Of a stretch of DNA of 43,893 bases, positions 1 to 10,372 are shown piece by piece. The position numbers and the translations under genes were made by a program. The stretch is from contig JAJXYO010000053.1 of the NCBI GenBank assembly GCA_021780495.1, forward strand, positions 1-43,893, written 5' to 3'. A model generated the notes under the pieces. The model was not told the DNA's origin and did no database searches. It saw only the letters and a program-made list of their open reading frames with translations. Numbering within the stretch: the stretch's first letter is position 1; every line of letters begins with the position of its first letter. This DNA is from Deltaproteobacteria bacterium (GTDB lineage Bacteria > Desulfobacterota > Desulfuromonadia > Geobacterales > Pseudopelobacteraceae).

Positions 1-109
1 GCTTGAATCAAAAGCCAGGAAGCATATGCGAACCCTGCAAAACGACCGACTCAAAACAAAGAATTTTTTCAAACATCCATGTATCACCTATGCAGCTTAA
101 TTCAGCTGT

Positions 110-634
110 TTAATTGCCGGAGTAATAACCAGATGGAGTGGTAAATCTAATAATGATTGAGTGGAACTCAGGCTCATCATCTACAAATACTTCCGAGCCA
201 CGGTAGTTATTTTTGAAATGTTCTATGTATTCTGTCAGTGTATCTATTTCGCTATACGAAAATTCCAAACCCCCATGGTCTGTCAAAGGATCGTTAAGTG
301 CATCTACTCGTTTTCCCTCCATGGTTAACCACACAACATCCCTGAAGACGCACTCGAATGCCGTATTTACATATTCACAGTCTTTACTGTCACTTTCCCT
401 GGTACGAATATTTAGTGCATCTATTTTAAAAGTGACATCTCTGTTTCCGTCAAATATCTTCAAGTCGTAAATATCGCCATCATGGAAAAAGTCATAGCCA
501 AAAAACTTCAGCAAAGCGTCTTCATTCTTTAGGTTCAAGGACTTTAAATGGGAAAAATAACTATTGAAGGAATCAGCCACCTCTTTGTCGTCCTCCGAAT
601 GGATATTTTTTATGCGGAATTTCAATTCGTTCAT
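110..634 (-). CDS. Hypothetical protein, 174 aa, AT-rich orphan
   Basis: I do not recognise this family. The protein is acidic and soluble, with no signal peptide or membrane segment and many Asp, Glu, Phe and Tyr residues. That composition is seen in small immunity-type proteins, but no toxin gene is visible beside it. The start is well supported: a strong AGGAGAAGAA ribosome site lies directly before the ATG at 634, and a good sigma70-type promoter sits about 110 bases upstream. The gene is clearly more AT-rich than clpB and nuoE to its right, which suggests horizontal acquisition. The window edge lies 109 bases past its stop, so any downstream partner is not visible. Function unknown. Confidence 0.6.
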   Translation of the reverse strand: MNELKFRIKNIHSEDDKEVADSFNSYFSHLKSLNLKNEDALLKFFGYDFFHDGDIYDLKIFDGNRDVTFKIDALNIRTRESDSKDCEYVNTAFECVFRDVVWLTMEGKRVDALNDPLTDHGGLEFSYSEIDTLTEYIEHFKNNYRGSEVFVDDEPEFHSIIIRFTTPSGYYSGN

Positions 635-670
635 TTCTTCTCCTGATTATTTATGATCAACTCATAATTG

Positions 671-698
671 ACCGGTTCACACACGAGCATGAACCGGT
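671..698 (-). promoter_or_regulatory. 9-bp perfect hairpin in the leader of the orphan gene
   Basis: ACCGGTTCA (671-679) and TGAACCGGT (690-698) are exact inverted copies separated by 10 bases. The element lies between the predicted promoter and the ribosome site of the 174-aa gene. No T-run follows it in the transcribed direction, so it is not a standard terminator. It could be an operator or an mRNA leader structure. Confidence 0.45.
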
Positions 699-742
699 GA
701 TCTATTGAAATGTTTAGGCTGTGATCATGAAAAAGCATTTGC

Positions 743-771
743 ACTATAGCCCAATTACCACGGCAATTCAA
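743..771 (-). promoter_or_regulatory. Sigma70-type promoter for the 174-aa orphan gene
   Basis: Reading the minus strand, TTGAAT (771-766) is followed after 17 bases by TATAGT (748-743). The predicted transcript starts near 736 and has a leader of about 100 bases before the ATG at 634. This is by-eye matching only. Confidence 0.5.
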
Positions 772-1010
772 TGACGATCCCTCGTCGCTATCGCTTCCAC
801 ACGGAAGCGACAGATCGCAAGCGCCGACAGTTAAAGATGAGACGTCGATACAGTAGCCGGACGGGGCGGTGATGCGGTGGAGTTTCGGTCTGCTGCTCCG
901 GAGTGAGCTGAAAAAGCCGGGGGAAGGGTAGGGGCAGTGGCCAGGGATTGTACGGCTGAGGTCAACAGAGGCAGCAGGAGACATGCGGTCAGTCGCTGCT
1001 TGAAGAAAGG

Positions 1011-1487
1011 TCAGGAAGGGGTGTTGCGCAGTTCCGCCAGCAGGGCTTCGGCGTCGTCCGGCAGAACCGGGCCGTACTGGCGTTCACCGACCATGACGGC
1101 CGGTGCGTTGCCGCAGTTGCCCAGACAGCAGCAGGGCAGCAGGGTGAAGGCGCCGTCAGGGGTGGTGGCGCCCGGCTCGATGCCCAGCAGGGCCGCGAAA
1201 CGGTCCAGCAGGGTTTCGCCTCCCATGGACCAGCAGGAAATGGAATCGCAGACGTGGATGACCTGTCGGCCGACCGGGCGGCGGTAGATCATTTCGTAGA
1301 AGGTGGCCAGTTCCTCCACCTGCAGTGGAGACAGGCGAAGGATTTCGGCGGCCTCCAGCACGGCCTCATCGGTCAGCCAGCCGTAGTGGCGCTGCAGAGC
1401 TTTCATTACGTCAACCGCCGCCTCGCGGTTGGTGACGGCCTCGGCGACGCGTTGGTTCAGCTCTTGTTTGAGGGTGTCGGGGATCAT
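1011..1487 (-). CDS. nuoE: NADH-quinone oxidoreductase subunit E-like [2Fe-2S] protein
   Basis: This 158-aa protein belongs to the thioredoxin-fold ferredoxin family of NuoE, HoxE and HydC. In complex I and related dehydrogenases this subunit carries the N1a [2Fe-2S] cluster and passes electrons next to the flavin subunit NuoF. The cluster ligands are visible with family spacing: Cys80, Cys85, Cys121 and Cys125 (CDSISC and CCLGNC). The length is normal and the helical N-terminus is present. Its usual partner nuoF does not follow: the next 376 bases hold no flavin subunit. It may therefore serve a complex encoded elsewhere or be a fragment of a broken operon. A TTGCCA-16-TATAAT promoter lies immediately before the ATG, leaving almost no leader. 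Family call firm; partner complex unknown. Confidence 0.85.
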   Translation of the reverse strand: MIPDTLKQELNQRVAEAVTNREAAVDVMKALQRHYGWLTDEAVLEAAEILRLSPLQVEELATFYEMIYRRPVGRQVIHVCDSISCWSMGGETLLDRFAALLGIEPGATTPDGAFTLLPCCCLGNCGNAPAVMVGERQYGPVLPDDAEALLAELRNTPS

Positions 1488-1493
1488 GGGGGC

Positions 1494-1521
1494 ATTATAG
1501 ATGCTTTACGTGGAGTGGCAA
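1494..1521 (-). promoter_or_regulatory. Sigma70-type promoter of nuoE, possibly leaderless transcript
   Basis: On the minus strand TTGCCA (1521-1516) is followed after 16 bases by a perfect TATAAT (1499-1494). Only six bases (GCCCCC) separate the TATAAT from the ATG at 1487, and no Shine-Dalgarno sequence fits in that space. A transcript starting at the normal distance would begin at or near the A of the start codon. Confidence 0.5.
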
Positions 1522-1563
1522 GGGGAAATCTGTGATTTTGTAAATGGCTGAAAGGCGCAAAAT

Positions 1564-1647
1564 CTAACCCCCCTCAATCCCCCCTTGTCAGGGGGGAAGC
1601 TTTTAAGCCTCCCCTGACAAGGGGAGGCTTGGAGGGGTTGGTTTTTA
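1564..1647. repeat. Nested GC-rich palindromic element between clpB and nuoE
   Basis: The element contains two adjacent hairpins, CCCCCCTTGTCAGGGGGG and CCTCCCCTGACAAGGGGAGG, which share the core TTGTCAGGGG in opposite orientation. Both are enclosed by an outer pair made of AACCCCCCTC on the left and GAGGGGTT on the right. This is the architecture of a dispersed intergenic palindrome (REP/MITE-like). A T-run on the right and an A-rich flank on the left mean it could also terminate transcription. Only one copy lies in this window. Confidence 0.6.
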
Positions 1648-1671
1648 CGACGGTGCGAGCTGTTAAAATTA

Positions 1672-4272
<2,601 letters not shown>

Positions 4273-4318
4273 GCTTAATCTTCTTCCTGTCACGTAATCA
4301 GATATGCTCTATGAGAAG

Positions 4319-4346
4319 AGTTAATCACTGAACAGGCCAAAGTCAA
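4319..4346 (-). promoter_or_regulatory. Putative clpB promoter
   Basis: Minus strand: TTGACT (4346-4341), 16-base spacer, TTAACT (4324-4319). The bases before the -35 (CCTTGAC) also partly resemble a sigma32 -35 element, but no CCCCAT-like sigma32 -10 was seen. Visual match only. Confidence 0.35.
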
Positions 4347-4413
4347 GGAATGGGGCGGGGGGCCGGGCTAACGATGCCAACACCGGATCGTTGATGCCGT
4401 TGTCGGATGTCTG

Positions 4414-5559
4414 TCAGCTCTTGGTCAGGCGGGCAAGTATCTGCAGGAAGTTTCTGGTCAGAACCGGGTGCAGGTCGCTTCCCATCATATCCCACATCAT
4501 GCGTGCAATCCGGCGCAGATCCATCGGATCGCGATACGAGCGGCGCGTTCGCAGGGCATCGAAAAAATCCGAGATCATGGTCAGCTGGCTGCACAGGTTG
4601 GGCTGCCAACCGGCCTGTACCTTCGGGTAGCCGGATAGATTGAATTTGAGATGGTGTTCATAGGCAGCCGTGACCGCCAGACGCGGTACACCCGGTGTAT
4701 CCAGCAGGTGTTTTGCACCCAGGGCCGGGTGCCGTTTCATGATCTCGAATTCCTCCGGCGTCAGCTTGTCCGTCTTGGTGAGGATCTCTTCGGGGATAAA
4801 AAGCTTGCCGATGTCATGCAGCATGGCGGCTATGCCGATGTCGTGCAGGAGTTGTCCCTCGATGCCCAGAGCCATGGCCTGGGCGATGTTGAGGATACAG
4901 ACATTGGTCGAGTGGGTGAAGGTGTATTCATCCGTCGAGCGCAGGGAAGCCATGGCCAGCATGGCATCACCCTCCTGGCGAAAGGCGTCGATGAAGCCGG
5001 AGACGATATCCAGCAGGCCGGTTATCTTAAGCTTCTGGTGCTTTTTGGCCGATTCGTAGACGTCCATGAAGCGTGCCAGTTCTTCGTGCGGCATCTCGGC
5101 GATTGACAGCGGCTCGTGCGCTGCTTCGGAACCTGTAGCGGGTTCCGAACCGGCGCCCGCTCCCAGGCGGATGCCCAGCTTGCCGTGCGTCACATGCGCA
5201 CTGGATGATACGGCTGAGGCATCTGCCGTATGGGCAAGAGCGGAAATCAGGGTTCCGACTTCATCGCGGGAAAGTCCGGCTACGATCTTCAGGTGGCTGA
5301 TGCCGCGCGCATGCATGATCTCGGCAAATCGATTCAGGAAGAGGCTGAACTCCTGCGGCTGGCCGTTGATTACCAGCTCGCCTTCGATCACTACGATCGT
5401 GATCTCGGGGATCTCTTCCAGTACCTGATTGATGCAGGAAAAAGCGGCATCGGTCAACCTGGTGACCTGCGGGTGGCTGTGGGTATAGAGTGAGGTGTTG
5501 GCGGTGGCCGAGAGCAGAGTCCGGATGAACTCCTGGACCGAACGGATATCAGCGCTCAT
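4414..5559 (-). CDS. HD-GYP-type phosphohydrolase with an N-terminal domain shared with its neighbour
   Basis: HD-GYP domains hydrolyse cyclic di-nucleotides, usually c-di-GMP. In this 381-aa protein the HD-GYP region runs from about 170 to the C-terminus. Visible residues include His216, the metal pair in MLHDIGK (His248, Asp249), His277 in MKRHP, His302/His303 and Asp331 in SDFFDAL. The signature HHExxDGxGYP is changed to HHLKFNLSGYP: GYP remains, but the Glu and the Asp-Gly are lost, so metal binding or substrate may differ. Residues 1-110 look like the N-terminal domain of the HEAT protein encoded just upstream. The start overlaps that gene's stop by 11 bases, so the two are co-transcribed and probably translationally coupled. 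No receiver or membrane domain is present. Confidence 0.8.
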   Translation of the reverse strand: MSADIRSVQEFIRTLLSATANTSLYTHSHPQVTRLTDAAFSCINQVLEEIPEITIVVIEGELVINGQPQEFSLFLNRFAEIMHARGISHLKIVAGLSRDEVGTLISALAHTADASAVSSSAHVTHGKLGIRLGAGAGSEPATGSEAAHEPLSIAEMPHEELARFMDVYESAKKHQKLKITGLLDIVSGFIDAFRQEGDAMLAMASLRSTDEYTFTHSTNVCILNIAQAMALGIEGQLLHDIGIAAMLHDIGKLFIPEEILTKTDKLTPEEFEIMKRHPALGAKHLLDTPGVPRLAVTAAYEHHLKFNLSGYPKVQAGWQPNLCSQLTMISDFFDALRTRRSYRDPMDLRRIARMMWDMMGSDLHPVLTRNFLQILARLTKS

Positions 5560-7738
5560 GGGTCGTTGCCTTTACATTCTTGAGGAATTCCTCAGCCTGG
5601 CGGGCAACCTCGTCTTTTCCGGCACTGATCCGCTGGAGCAAGGGGGCGACGGTCTGTAGCGGATAGCGGCCCAGTGCCCGGAGGATATCGAGCTTGAGTC
5701 GTGTCAGGAGTTTGTTGTGAAACAGGCTCGTGGAGCCGAGGATTTTTGCAAATTCTGGCAGTGTTTCGGAACGTTGCAGTTCGCCGAGACTCTTGACCAC
5801 CGTGCTTTTCAGCTCGTATTCCAGCTGCGTCAGCCCGCCATTGGAGAGCATGGCCAGCAGTTTCTTATGGATATCGGGTAAACGGCTCTTCTCCGACAGG
5901 GTGATGGCCGCATACAGGGTTTCCCGGTCTTCGCTGTCGAGGTCGCGCAGCACCTGCTTCTCGGCGGCGGCATCATGGAGCATGACCAGGGTGCTGAGCG
6001 CTTCCTGCCGCACCCGGCTGTTGCTGTGGTTGGTTAAGGGGCGGATCAGCGGGATGATCGCGGTATCGCTGTGGGCCCTGAGGATGACGATCAGGTTGCG
6101 CAGCACAAACCAGCGCTCGTCATCGAGCCGGATGGCAATCGGGACGCGCGTCACAGGACCCATCTCGATCAGGCGGTCCATCATGAAGCGCCGCAGCGAC
6201 ATGTTGTCTTCGGTTGCCAGGTGATCGAGCAGCACCTCGATGAAGGGGCTGCGGATTTTGGTGATCAGGAGTTTGATGTCATGATAACGGGGTTTGCCCC
6301 AGATGGTCAGGCCATTCAGGATCTCATCGAGAAACTCGCGGCGGACATAGTTTTCACGCAGGTAGTATTGGATATCGATCGGAAAGGCACTGTCAGTGGA
6401 TTGATCGATCATCTTGACCAGTTGCCCGTAATCGCCGGTCTGCAGGAAATATCCGAACATGTCGCTCAGATTCTGGAGAAAGAATTCCCGCTCCTCAGGG
6501 CTTTCACCTCCTGTCGTGACGAGGTTCATGATGATGTCGCTGATCCTCTCTTCCACCACGTTGCTTTCCACGCTGGCCAGGAGGTCGTCGATAGCGTCCG
6601 GCACTGACTGGGGCATCTGTTCTTGAGCGATGAGCGCGTTAAGCTTTTGCTGGTAGTCGTCGGGGGTGAACTCCTCAGAGGCGTGTTCCTTGAAGACGCT
6701 GCGCATTCTTTCCTGCATGTCGTTCTCGTGCGGGTGAGTCATGCGATTACCGGAGGGATGGTTGCCGGCATGTGCGGAGAGTTTTTGCAGGAGTCCCATA
6801 ATAACCGGGGGTACATTGACCTGATGCTGGTTGAGATCCTCCAGCGTTTCGAGGATGGTATCGGCCGACATGTTTCCGACAAGATCTTCCGTCAGCGAGG
6901 TTCCGTCGAGCTTCTTTATATCGAAGGTGCTGCTGAGGAACTGGCGGCGTAGATTCGGGTTGAGTTTGTTCACGAAGGCCGCCAGCTTGTTGTACGGCAT
7001 GTCTAAGGTAGCTTGTGAGGTCTGTCTGTTATTTTCCTGTCGGATGAGGTCAGCGACGGCCTGGAGATCGTCGCTCTCGCGGTTGTTCGCGGCAGCGTGT
7101 TCATACTTGTTGTTAAGCATCGACGCCAATAGCTCGGGGTCGATATCCGGATCGGCCCGACCATCCTGGCGTACGCTGTTTCCGGCCATCAGCGCGCGTG
7201 TGATGCGCTCCCAGATCCCTTCGTCAGTGCCGGGCTGTGGACCTTCTTCAGCCGTCTCATTGCCGCTGGCACTGAAAAGATCGTATCTGATGGCCGTAAT
7301 TGCCAGTGAGCTGATTTGGCCCTTTTCCCAGAGCGCCTCTATGCCTCCCTGACGGTTGATTTCCTCCCGTTTCAGGCCAAGAATGACGTTGAAGTGTTCC
7401 AGCTCGTTTGTCGTCAACCCCCGCCGCAGTGTGAGCACAGCGATGCCGTGTTCGAAGAGTACCCGGGCGAAATCGCGGTAGACCAGATTGGATTTCTCCA
7501 GGATTGTGGTGCCGAACATCAGGGCGTCTTTGGCGACACCGATGGTTACCTCGCCCTGTACATCGAGTAGTTTGTTATAACGAGAGATGACCCGCTGAAA
7601 TGCACCTTCAATAACCGGGTGACCTTTGGGGTATGATTTGAAATTCCGGCGCGAGATATTGAGTTCGGTGATCAGGCTGGCCAGTGCTCTGATATCGATG
7701 CCGCTGCTTTGTATGTCGCTGCGCTGGTTGGCGTCCAT
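5549..7738 (-). CDS. HEAT-repeat protein with an N-terminal domain shared with the HD-GYP protein
   Basis: This 729-aa protein is predicted soluble, with no signal peptide or membrane helix. The N-terminal 110 residues form a module (KSYPKGHPVI then AKDALMFGTTIL) that matches the order and spacing of the HD-GYP neighbour's N-terminus (YTHSHPQV then EGELVINGQP). A long acidic, low-complexity helical middle follows. From about residue 500 to the end there are helical repeats typical of HEAT/PBS-lyase-like scaffolds (IIPLIRPLTNHSNSRVRQEA is the clearest). HEAT repeats bind other proteins. With the overlapping HD-GYP gene, it is probably a scaffold or regulator in a small signalling unit. The start at 7738 has a modest AGG ribosome site. 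The exact function is unknown. Confidence 0.75.
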   Translation of the reverse strand: MDANQRSDIQSSGIDIRALASLITELNISRRNFKSYPKGHPVIEGAFQRVISRYNKLLDVQGEVTIGVAKDALMFGTTILEKSNLVYRDFARVLFEHGIAVLTLRRGLTTNELEHFNVILGLKREEINRQGGIEALWEKGQISSLAITAIRYDLFSASGNETAEEGPQPGTDEGIWERITRALMAGNSVRQDGRADPDIDPELLASMLNNKYEHAAANNRESDDLQAVADLIRQENNRQTSQATLDMPYNKLAAFVNKLNPNLRRQFLSSTFDIKKLDGTSLTEDLVGNMSADTILETLEDLNQHQVNVPPVIMGLLQKLSAHAGNHPSGNRMTHPHENDMQERMRSVFKEHASEEFTPDDYQQKLNALIAQEQMPQSVPDAIDDLLASVESNVVEERISDIIMNLVTTGGESPEEREFFLQNLSDMFGYFLQTGDYGQLVKMIDQSTDSAFPIDIQYYLRENYVRREFLDEILNGLTIWGKPRYHDIKLLITKIRSPFIEVLLDHLATEDNMSLRRFMMDRLIEMGPVTRVPIAIRLDDERWFVLRNLIVILRAHSDTAIIPLIRPLTNHSNSRVRQEALSTLVMLHDAAAEKQVLRDLDSEDRETLYAAITLSEKSRLPDIHKKLLAMLSNGGLTQLEYELKSTVVKSLGELQRSETLPEFAKILGSTSLFHNKLLTRLKLDILRALGRYPLQTVAPLLQRISAGKDEVARQAEEFLKNVKATTHER

Positions 7739-7982
7739 GGACCTGGTGTATGAACTGAGTAGAGGTTCTATGAAACGGTATGAGGTGTGATGATATCTGA
7801 AATGTCATGATTTTAAAATATATTTAAGCAGCTTCACTGGTGGTGAATTTATTTGCAAAGCCAGGGTGATTATGTTTATTTACCGGATTCGAGCGTTGGA
7901 AGGTTGTTTTTGCGTGAAAATAAGTTTGCTGATACACCTATTCTGATCTTCAGATTTGCCGGATCTAAGCGGGAGGTACTAC

Positions 7983-9479
7983 ATGCAGAAAAATCGCAGG
8001 TGCGGTGCTGTGTTGCATCCCACATCACTCCCCGGCGCCGGAGGTATCGGGACGCTGGGCGAAGATGCCCGTCGGTTTATCGATCTTCTGGCGGGGATGG
8101 GAATGTCCTGTTGGCAGGTGCTGCCGCTCAATCCCACTGCCAGCGGGAACTCTCCCTATTCAGCCTTCTCTGCTTTTGCCGGCAATCCACTGCTGATAGA
8201 TCTGGATACACTGTCCCGCGAGGGCGATGTGCCGATGCCCGCTTTTACTATGCCGTCTGCTACAGACCGCGTGGATTATGGTGCGCTCCTGACGGACAAG
8301 ATCGATGCATTGCATGGCGCTGCAGCGGCCTTTTTTGCGGCTGGACGGACAGCGCGCATGGAGGAATTCTGGCATTTTTGCGACACAACCCCCTGGCTGC
8401 ACGACTATGCCTTGTTCATGGCGCTCAAACAGCGCTATAAAGGGAAATGCTGGAACCAATGGCCAGCCTCTGTCGCGTTGCCGGACGATGAAACCTATGC
8501 AAGGGTCTCTGTGGAACTGGGCCCCGAGATCGGTACACAGAAATACATGCAGTGGCAGTTCTCACGGCAATGGGGACATCTGCGCGCATACGCTGCAGCA
8601 CAGGGTATTTCGATTATTGGCGATATTCCGATTTTCGTGGCCTATGACTCTGCCGATGTCTGGAGGAACCGGGGACTGTTTCTGCTGGATGAGCGGGGCC
8701 GGCCAACGGTCGTAGCAGGGGTGCCGCCTGACTATTTCAGCAACACCGGCCAGTTGTGGGGTAATCCGCTCTACGACTGGGATGCGTTGGAAAAACGGGG
8801 CTACGATTGGTGGATCGAGCGCTTCAGATTCATGTTTTCCCAGTTCGATTGCATTCGTATCGATCACTTTCGCGGTTTTGATGCGGCCTGGCATGTGCCG
8901 GCCGGCCATAAGACCGCTATAAAAGGTGCCTGGGTTGCCGGCCCCGGAAGGCGCCTGTTTGACGCTTTGTTTTCTGCACTTGGACCGCTTCCCATTATTG
9001 CGGAAGACCTGGGTGAAATTACGCCCCAGGTTGAAGCACTGCGTGATCATTACGGGTTCCCCGGCATGAAAATACTCCACTTTGCCTTTGGTTCGGGTCC
9101 GTCCAACTCCTACCTGCCGCATAATCATATCAACAATTGTGTCGTGTATACCGGTACCCATGATAACGATACCAGTGCGGGATGGTTTCAAGCCTTGGAT
9201 GACAGAGTGCAGCGCGAGGTGCTGGATTATCTCGGTTCAGCTGGTGGGAATCCTGTTAACGATCTTGTCCGGGCTGCGTTTGTGTCGGTTGCCGATACGG
9301 CCATTATCCCTTTTCAGGATGTTCTCGGGCTGCCGACGACAGCACGCATGAACATGCCGGGTACGTCAGAAGGAAATTGGGAATGGCGCTTTAGCTGGGA
9401 TCTGGTCGATAAGGGGCTTGCGGCTCGATTCCGTCACATGCTGGAGATCTATGGCAGGTGCCAGCATCTCTCCATTTAA
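7983..9479 (+). CDS. malQ: 4-alpha-glucanotransferase (amylomaltase)
   Basis: MalQ moves alpha-1,4-glucan segments between maltodextrins, releasing glucose, in cytoplasmic glycogen and maltodextrin turnover. The 498-aa length is normal for a bacterial GH77 enzyme. GH77 motifs are clear: the N-terminal HPTSLPG loop, the GDIPIFVAYDSADVW segment, the nucleophile region CIRIDHFRGFDA, the acid/base region IIAEDLGEITP, and GTHDNDT near the end. The ATG at 7983 is preceded by GGGAGG with good spacing. An upstream in-frame TTG at 7956 would include that ribosome site and is unlikely. The gene is divergent from the HEAT gene and no other glycogen genes are nearby. Confidence 0.95.
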   Translation: MQKNRRCGAVLHPTSLPGAGGIGTLGEDARRFIDLLAGMGMSCWQVLPLNPTASGNSPYSAFSAFAGNPLLIDLDTLSREGDVPMPAFTMPSATDRVDYGALLTDKIDALHGAAAAFFAAGRTARMEEFWHFCDTTPWLHDYALFMALKQRYKGKCWNQWPASVALPDDETYARVSVELGPEIGTQKYMQWQFSRQWGHLRAYAAAQGISIIGDIPIFVAYDSADVWRNRGLFLLDERGRPTVVAGVPPDYFSNTGQLWGNPLYDWDALEKRGYDWWIERFRFMFSQFDCIRIDHFRGFDAAWHVPAGHKTAIKGAWVAGPGRRLFDALFSALGPLPIIAEDLGEITPQVEALRDHYGFPGMKILHFAFGSGPSNSYLPHNHINNCVVYTGTHDNDTSAGWFQALDDRVQREVLDYLGSAGGNPVNDLVRAAFVSVADTAIIPFQDVLGLPTTARMNMPGTSEGNWEWRFSWDLVDKGLAARFRHMLEIYGRCQHLSI

Positions 9480-9484
9480 ATATC

Positions 9485-9512
9485 TTGACAAAAAAGTGTC
9501 ATTGCATATACT
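9485..9512 (+). promoter_or_regulatory. Sigma70 promoter of the yceD-rpmF-plsX operon
   Basis: A perfect TTGACA (9485-9490) is followed after 16 bases by TATACT (9507-9512). The expected start is near 9519, about 45 bases before the GTG of yceD. It is among the best promoter matches in the window. Confidence 0.65.
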
Positions 9513-9563
9513 TGCATGCTTTGTATTTTAGCATAACTTTGCTGTACCCACTGGACTGACAGC

Positions 9564-10106
9564 GTGAAGATACGAATTGACCACATCAAACACACACCGT
9601 ATGAATTGCACGTCGAGCAGCCGTTTGAAGTATTCCCGGTGCTTGCCCGTATGCAGGCTGATGGTGAGTGCATTTTTACCGGTCCGGTCTCGGCAGACAT
9701 AACGATAGAGCGTGAGTTTGATCATCTGAAGGCAGTGGGCAGGTTACAGGTCCCAATCTCACTTACCTGCGGCCGCTGCCTGGTTACGTATGCCTCGGCG
9801 ATAGATTCAACCTTCAGGATTATATTCCGCAAGGAAACAGCACGGCATAGCGAGGTTGAAGACGAAACCGAATTGTGCGATGATGACCTCATTGCCTCTA
9901 CCTACAGCGGTGATGAGCTTGACCTTGCCCATGAAATCGAAGAACAGGTGGCAATGGAAGTTCCTCTGAAACCTTTGTGTGAAGAGGGGTGTAAAGGTCT
10001 TTGCCCCACCTGTGGAGCAGATCTTAATATGGGTTCCTGTACCTGCTCGCAGGAACCGGTCAATCTTAAATTCAGCGCACTGAAGGATTTTAAAATATCC
10101 AGATAA
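9564..10106 (+). CDS. yceD: YceD family (DUF177) protein
   Basis: YceD/DUF177 proteins are conserved small cytoplasmic proteins whose genes almost always precede rpmF. They have been linked to 23S rRNA accumulation and ribosome assembly. The 180-aa protein has the family layout: a beta-rich N-terminal half, then CGRC (Cys69, Cys72), and a Cys-rich C-terminus (CEEGCKGLCPTCG) likely to bind metal. The start is a GTG at 9564 giving MKIRIDHI; its ribosome site is weak. It is first in an operon with rpmF and plsX, the arrangement expected from other bacteria. Confidence 0.88.
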   Translation: MKIRIDHIKHTPYELHVEQPFEVFPVLARMQADGECIFTGPVSADITIEREFDHLKAVGRLQVPISLTCGRCLVTYASAIDSTFRIIFRKETARHSEVEDETELCDDDLIASTYSGDELDLAHEIEEQVAMEVPLKPLCEEGCKGLCPTCGADLNMGSCTCSQEPVNLKFSALKDFKISR

Positions 10107-10152
10107 ACAAGGGTGACGGTTGTACCGCACCACCGCACAAAGGAGAATCGAC

Positions 10153-10341
10153 ATGGCAGTACCTAAGAAAAAGACTTCCAAATCACGTAAAAACATGAGG
10201 CGCGCCCATGACTTCCTGACACCTCAGCAGGTTTCAGTCTGTCCACAGTGTAAAGCCCCCAAGCTTCCTCACCGCGCCTGTCCGACTTGCGGCACCTATA
10301 AGGGTAAAGAGGTCATCGACCTTTCCAGTAAAGCCCAGTAG
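10153..10341 (+). CDS. rpmF: 50S ribosomal protein L32
   Basis: This is a 62-aa basic protein with the family N-terminus [19 protein letters not shown] and a four-cysteine zinc ribbon, CPQC followed by CPTC. The length is normal. The ATG at 10153 has an AAAGGAG ribosome site. It lies between yceD and plsX, the classic order. Because the zinc-binding cysteines are intact, this is the C+ form, whose use depends on zinc. Confidence 0.97.
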   Translation: MAVPKKKTSKSRKNMRRAHDFLTPQQVSVCPQCKAPKLPHRACPTCGTYKGKEVIDLSSKAQ

Positions 10342-10372
10342 GCCTCCCGCTTCCGTGACAGAGCCGGGAACA

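Larger units (their letters stand above)
635..1010. other. 376-bp gap between the orphan gene and nuoE
   Basis: The left part holds the promoter and leader hairpin of the orphan gene. A second perfect hairpin, TCGCTTCC/GGAAGCGA with a 4-base loop, lies at 791-810. Just after nuoE, one minus-strand frame reads like a signal peptide (KQRLTACLLLPLLTSA) but has no ATG and stops after about 60 codons. It may be the broken 5' end of an exported-protein gene. A 117-codon minus ORF (631-984) also crosses this stretch, but I do not believe it is coding. Confidence 0.4.

Noticed and set aside
2-100. Open plus-strand frame from the left edge ending in TAA at 98-100
   Set aside because: Only 32 codons are visible with no recognisable motif; it could be the end of a gene but cannot be supported.
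791-810. Hairpin TCGCTTCC-4-GGAAGCGA considered as a terminator for nuoE
   Set aside because: No T-run follows on either strand and it is about 200 bases past the nuoE stop.
631-984. 117-codon minus-strand ORF overlapping the start of the 174-aa gene
   Set aside because: It runs through the promoter, leader hairpin and ribosome site of the next gene, has poor composition (many Ser, Pro, Arg and Cys) and no ribosome site of its own.
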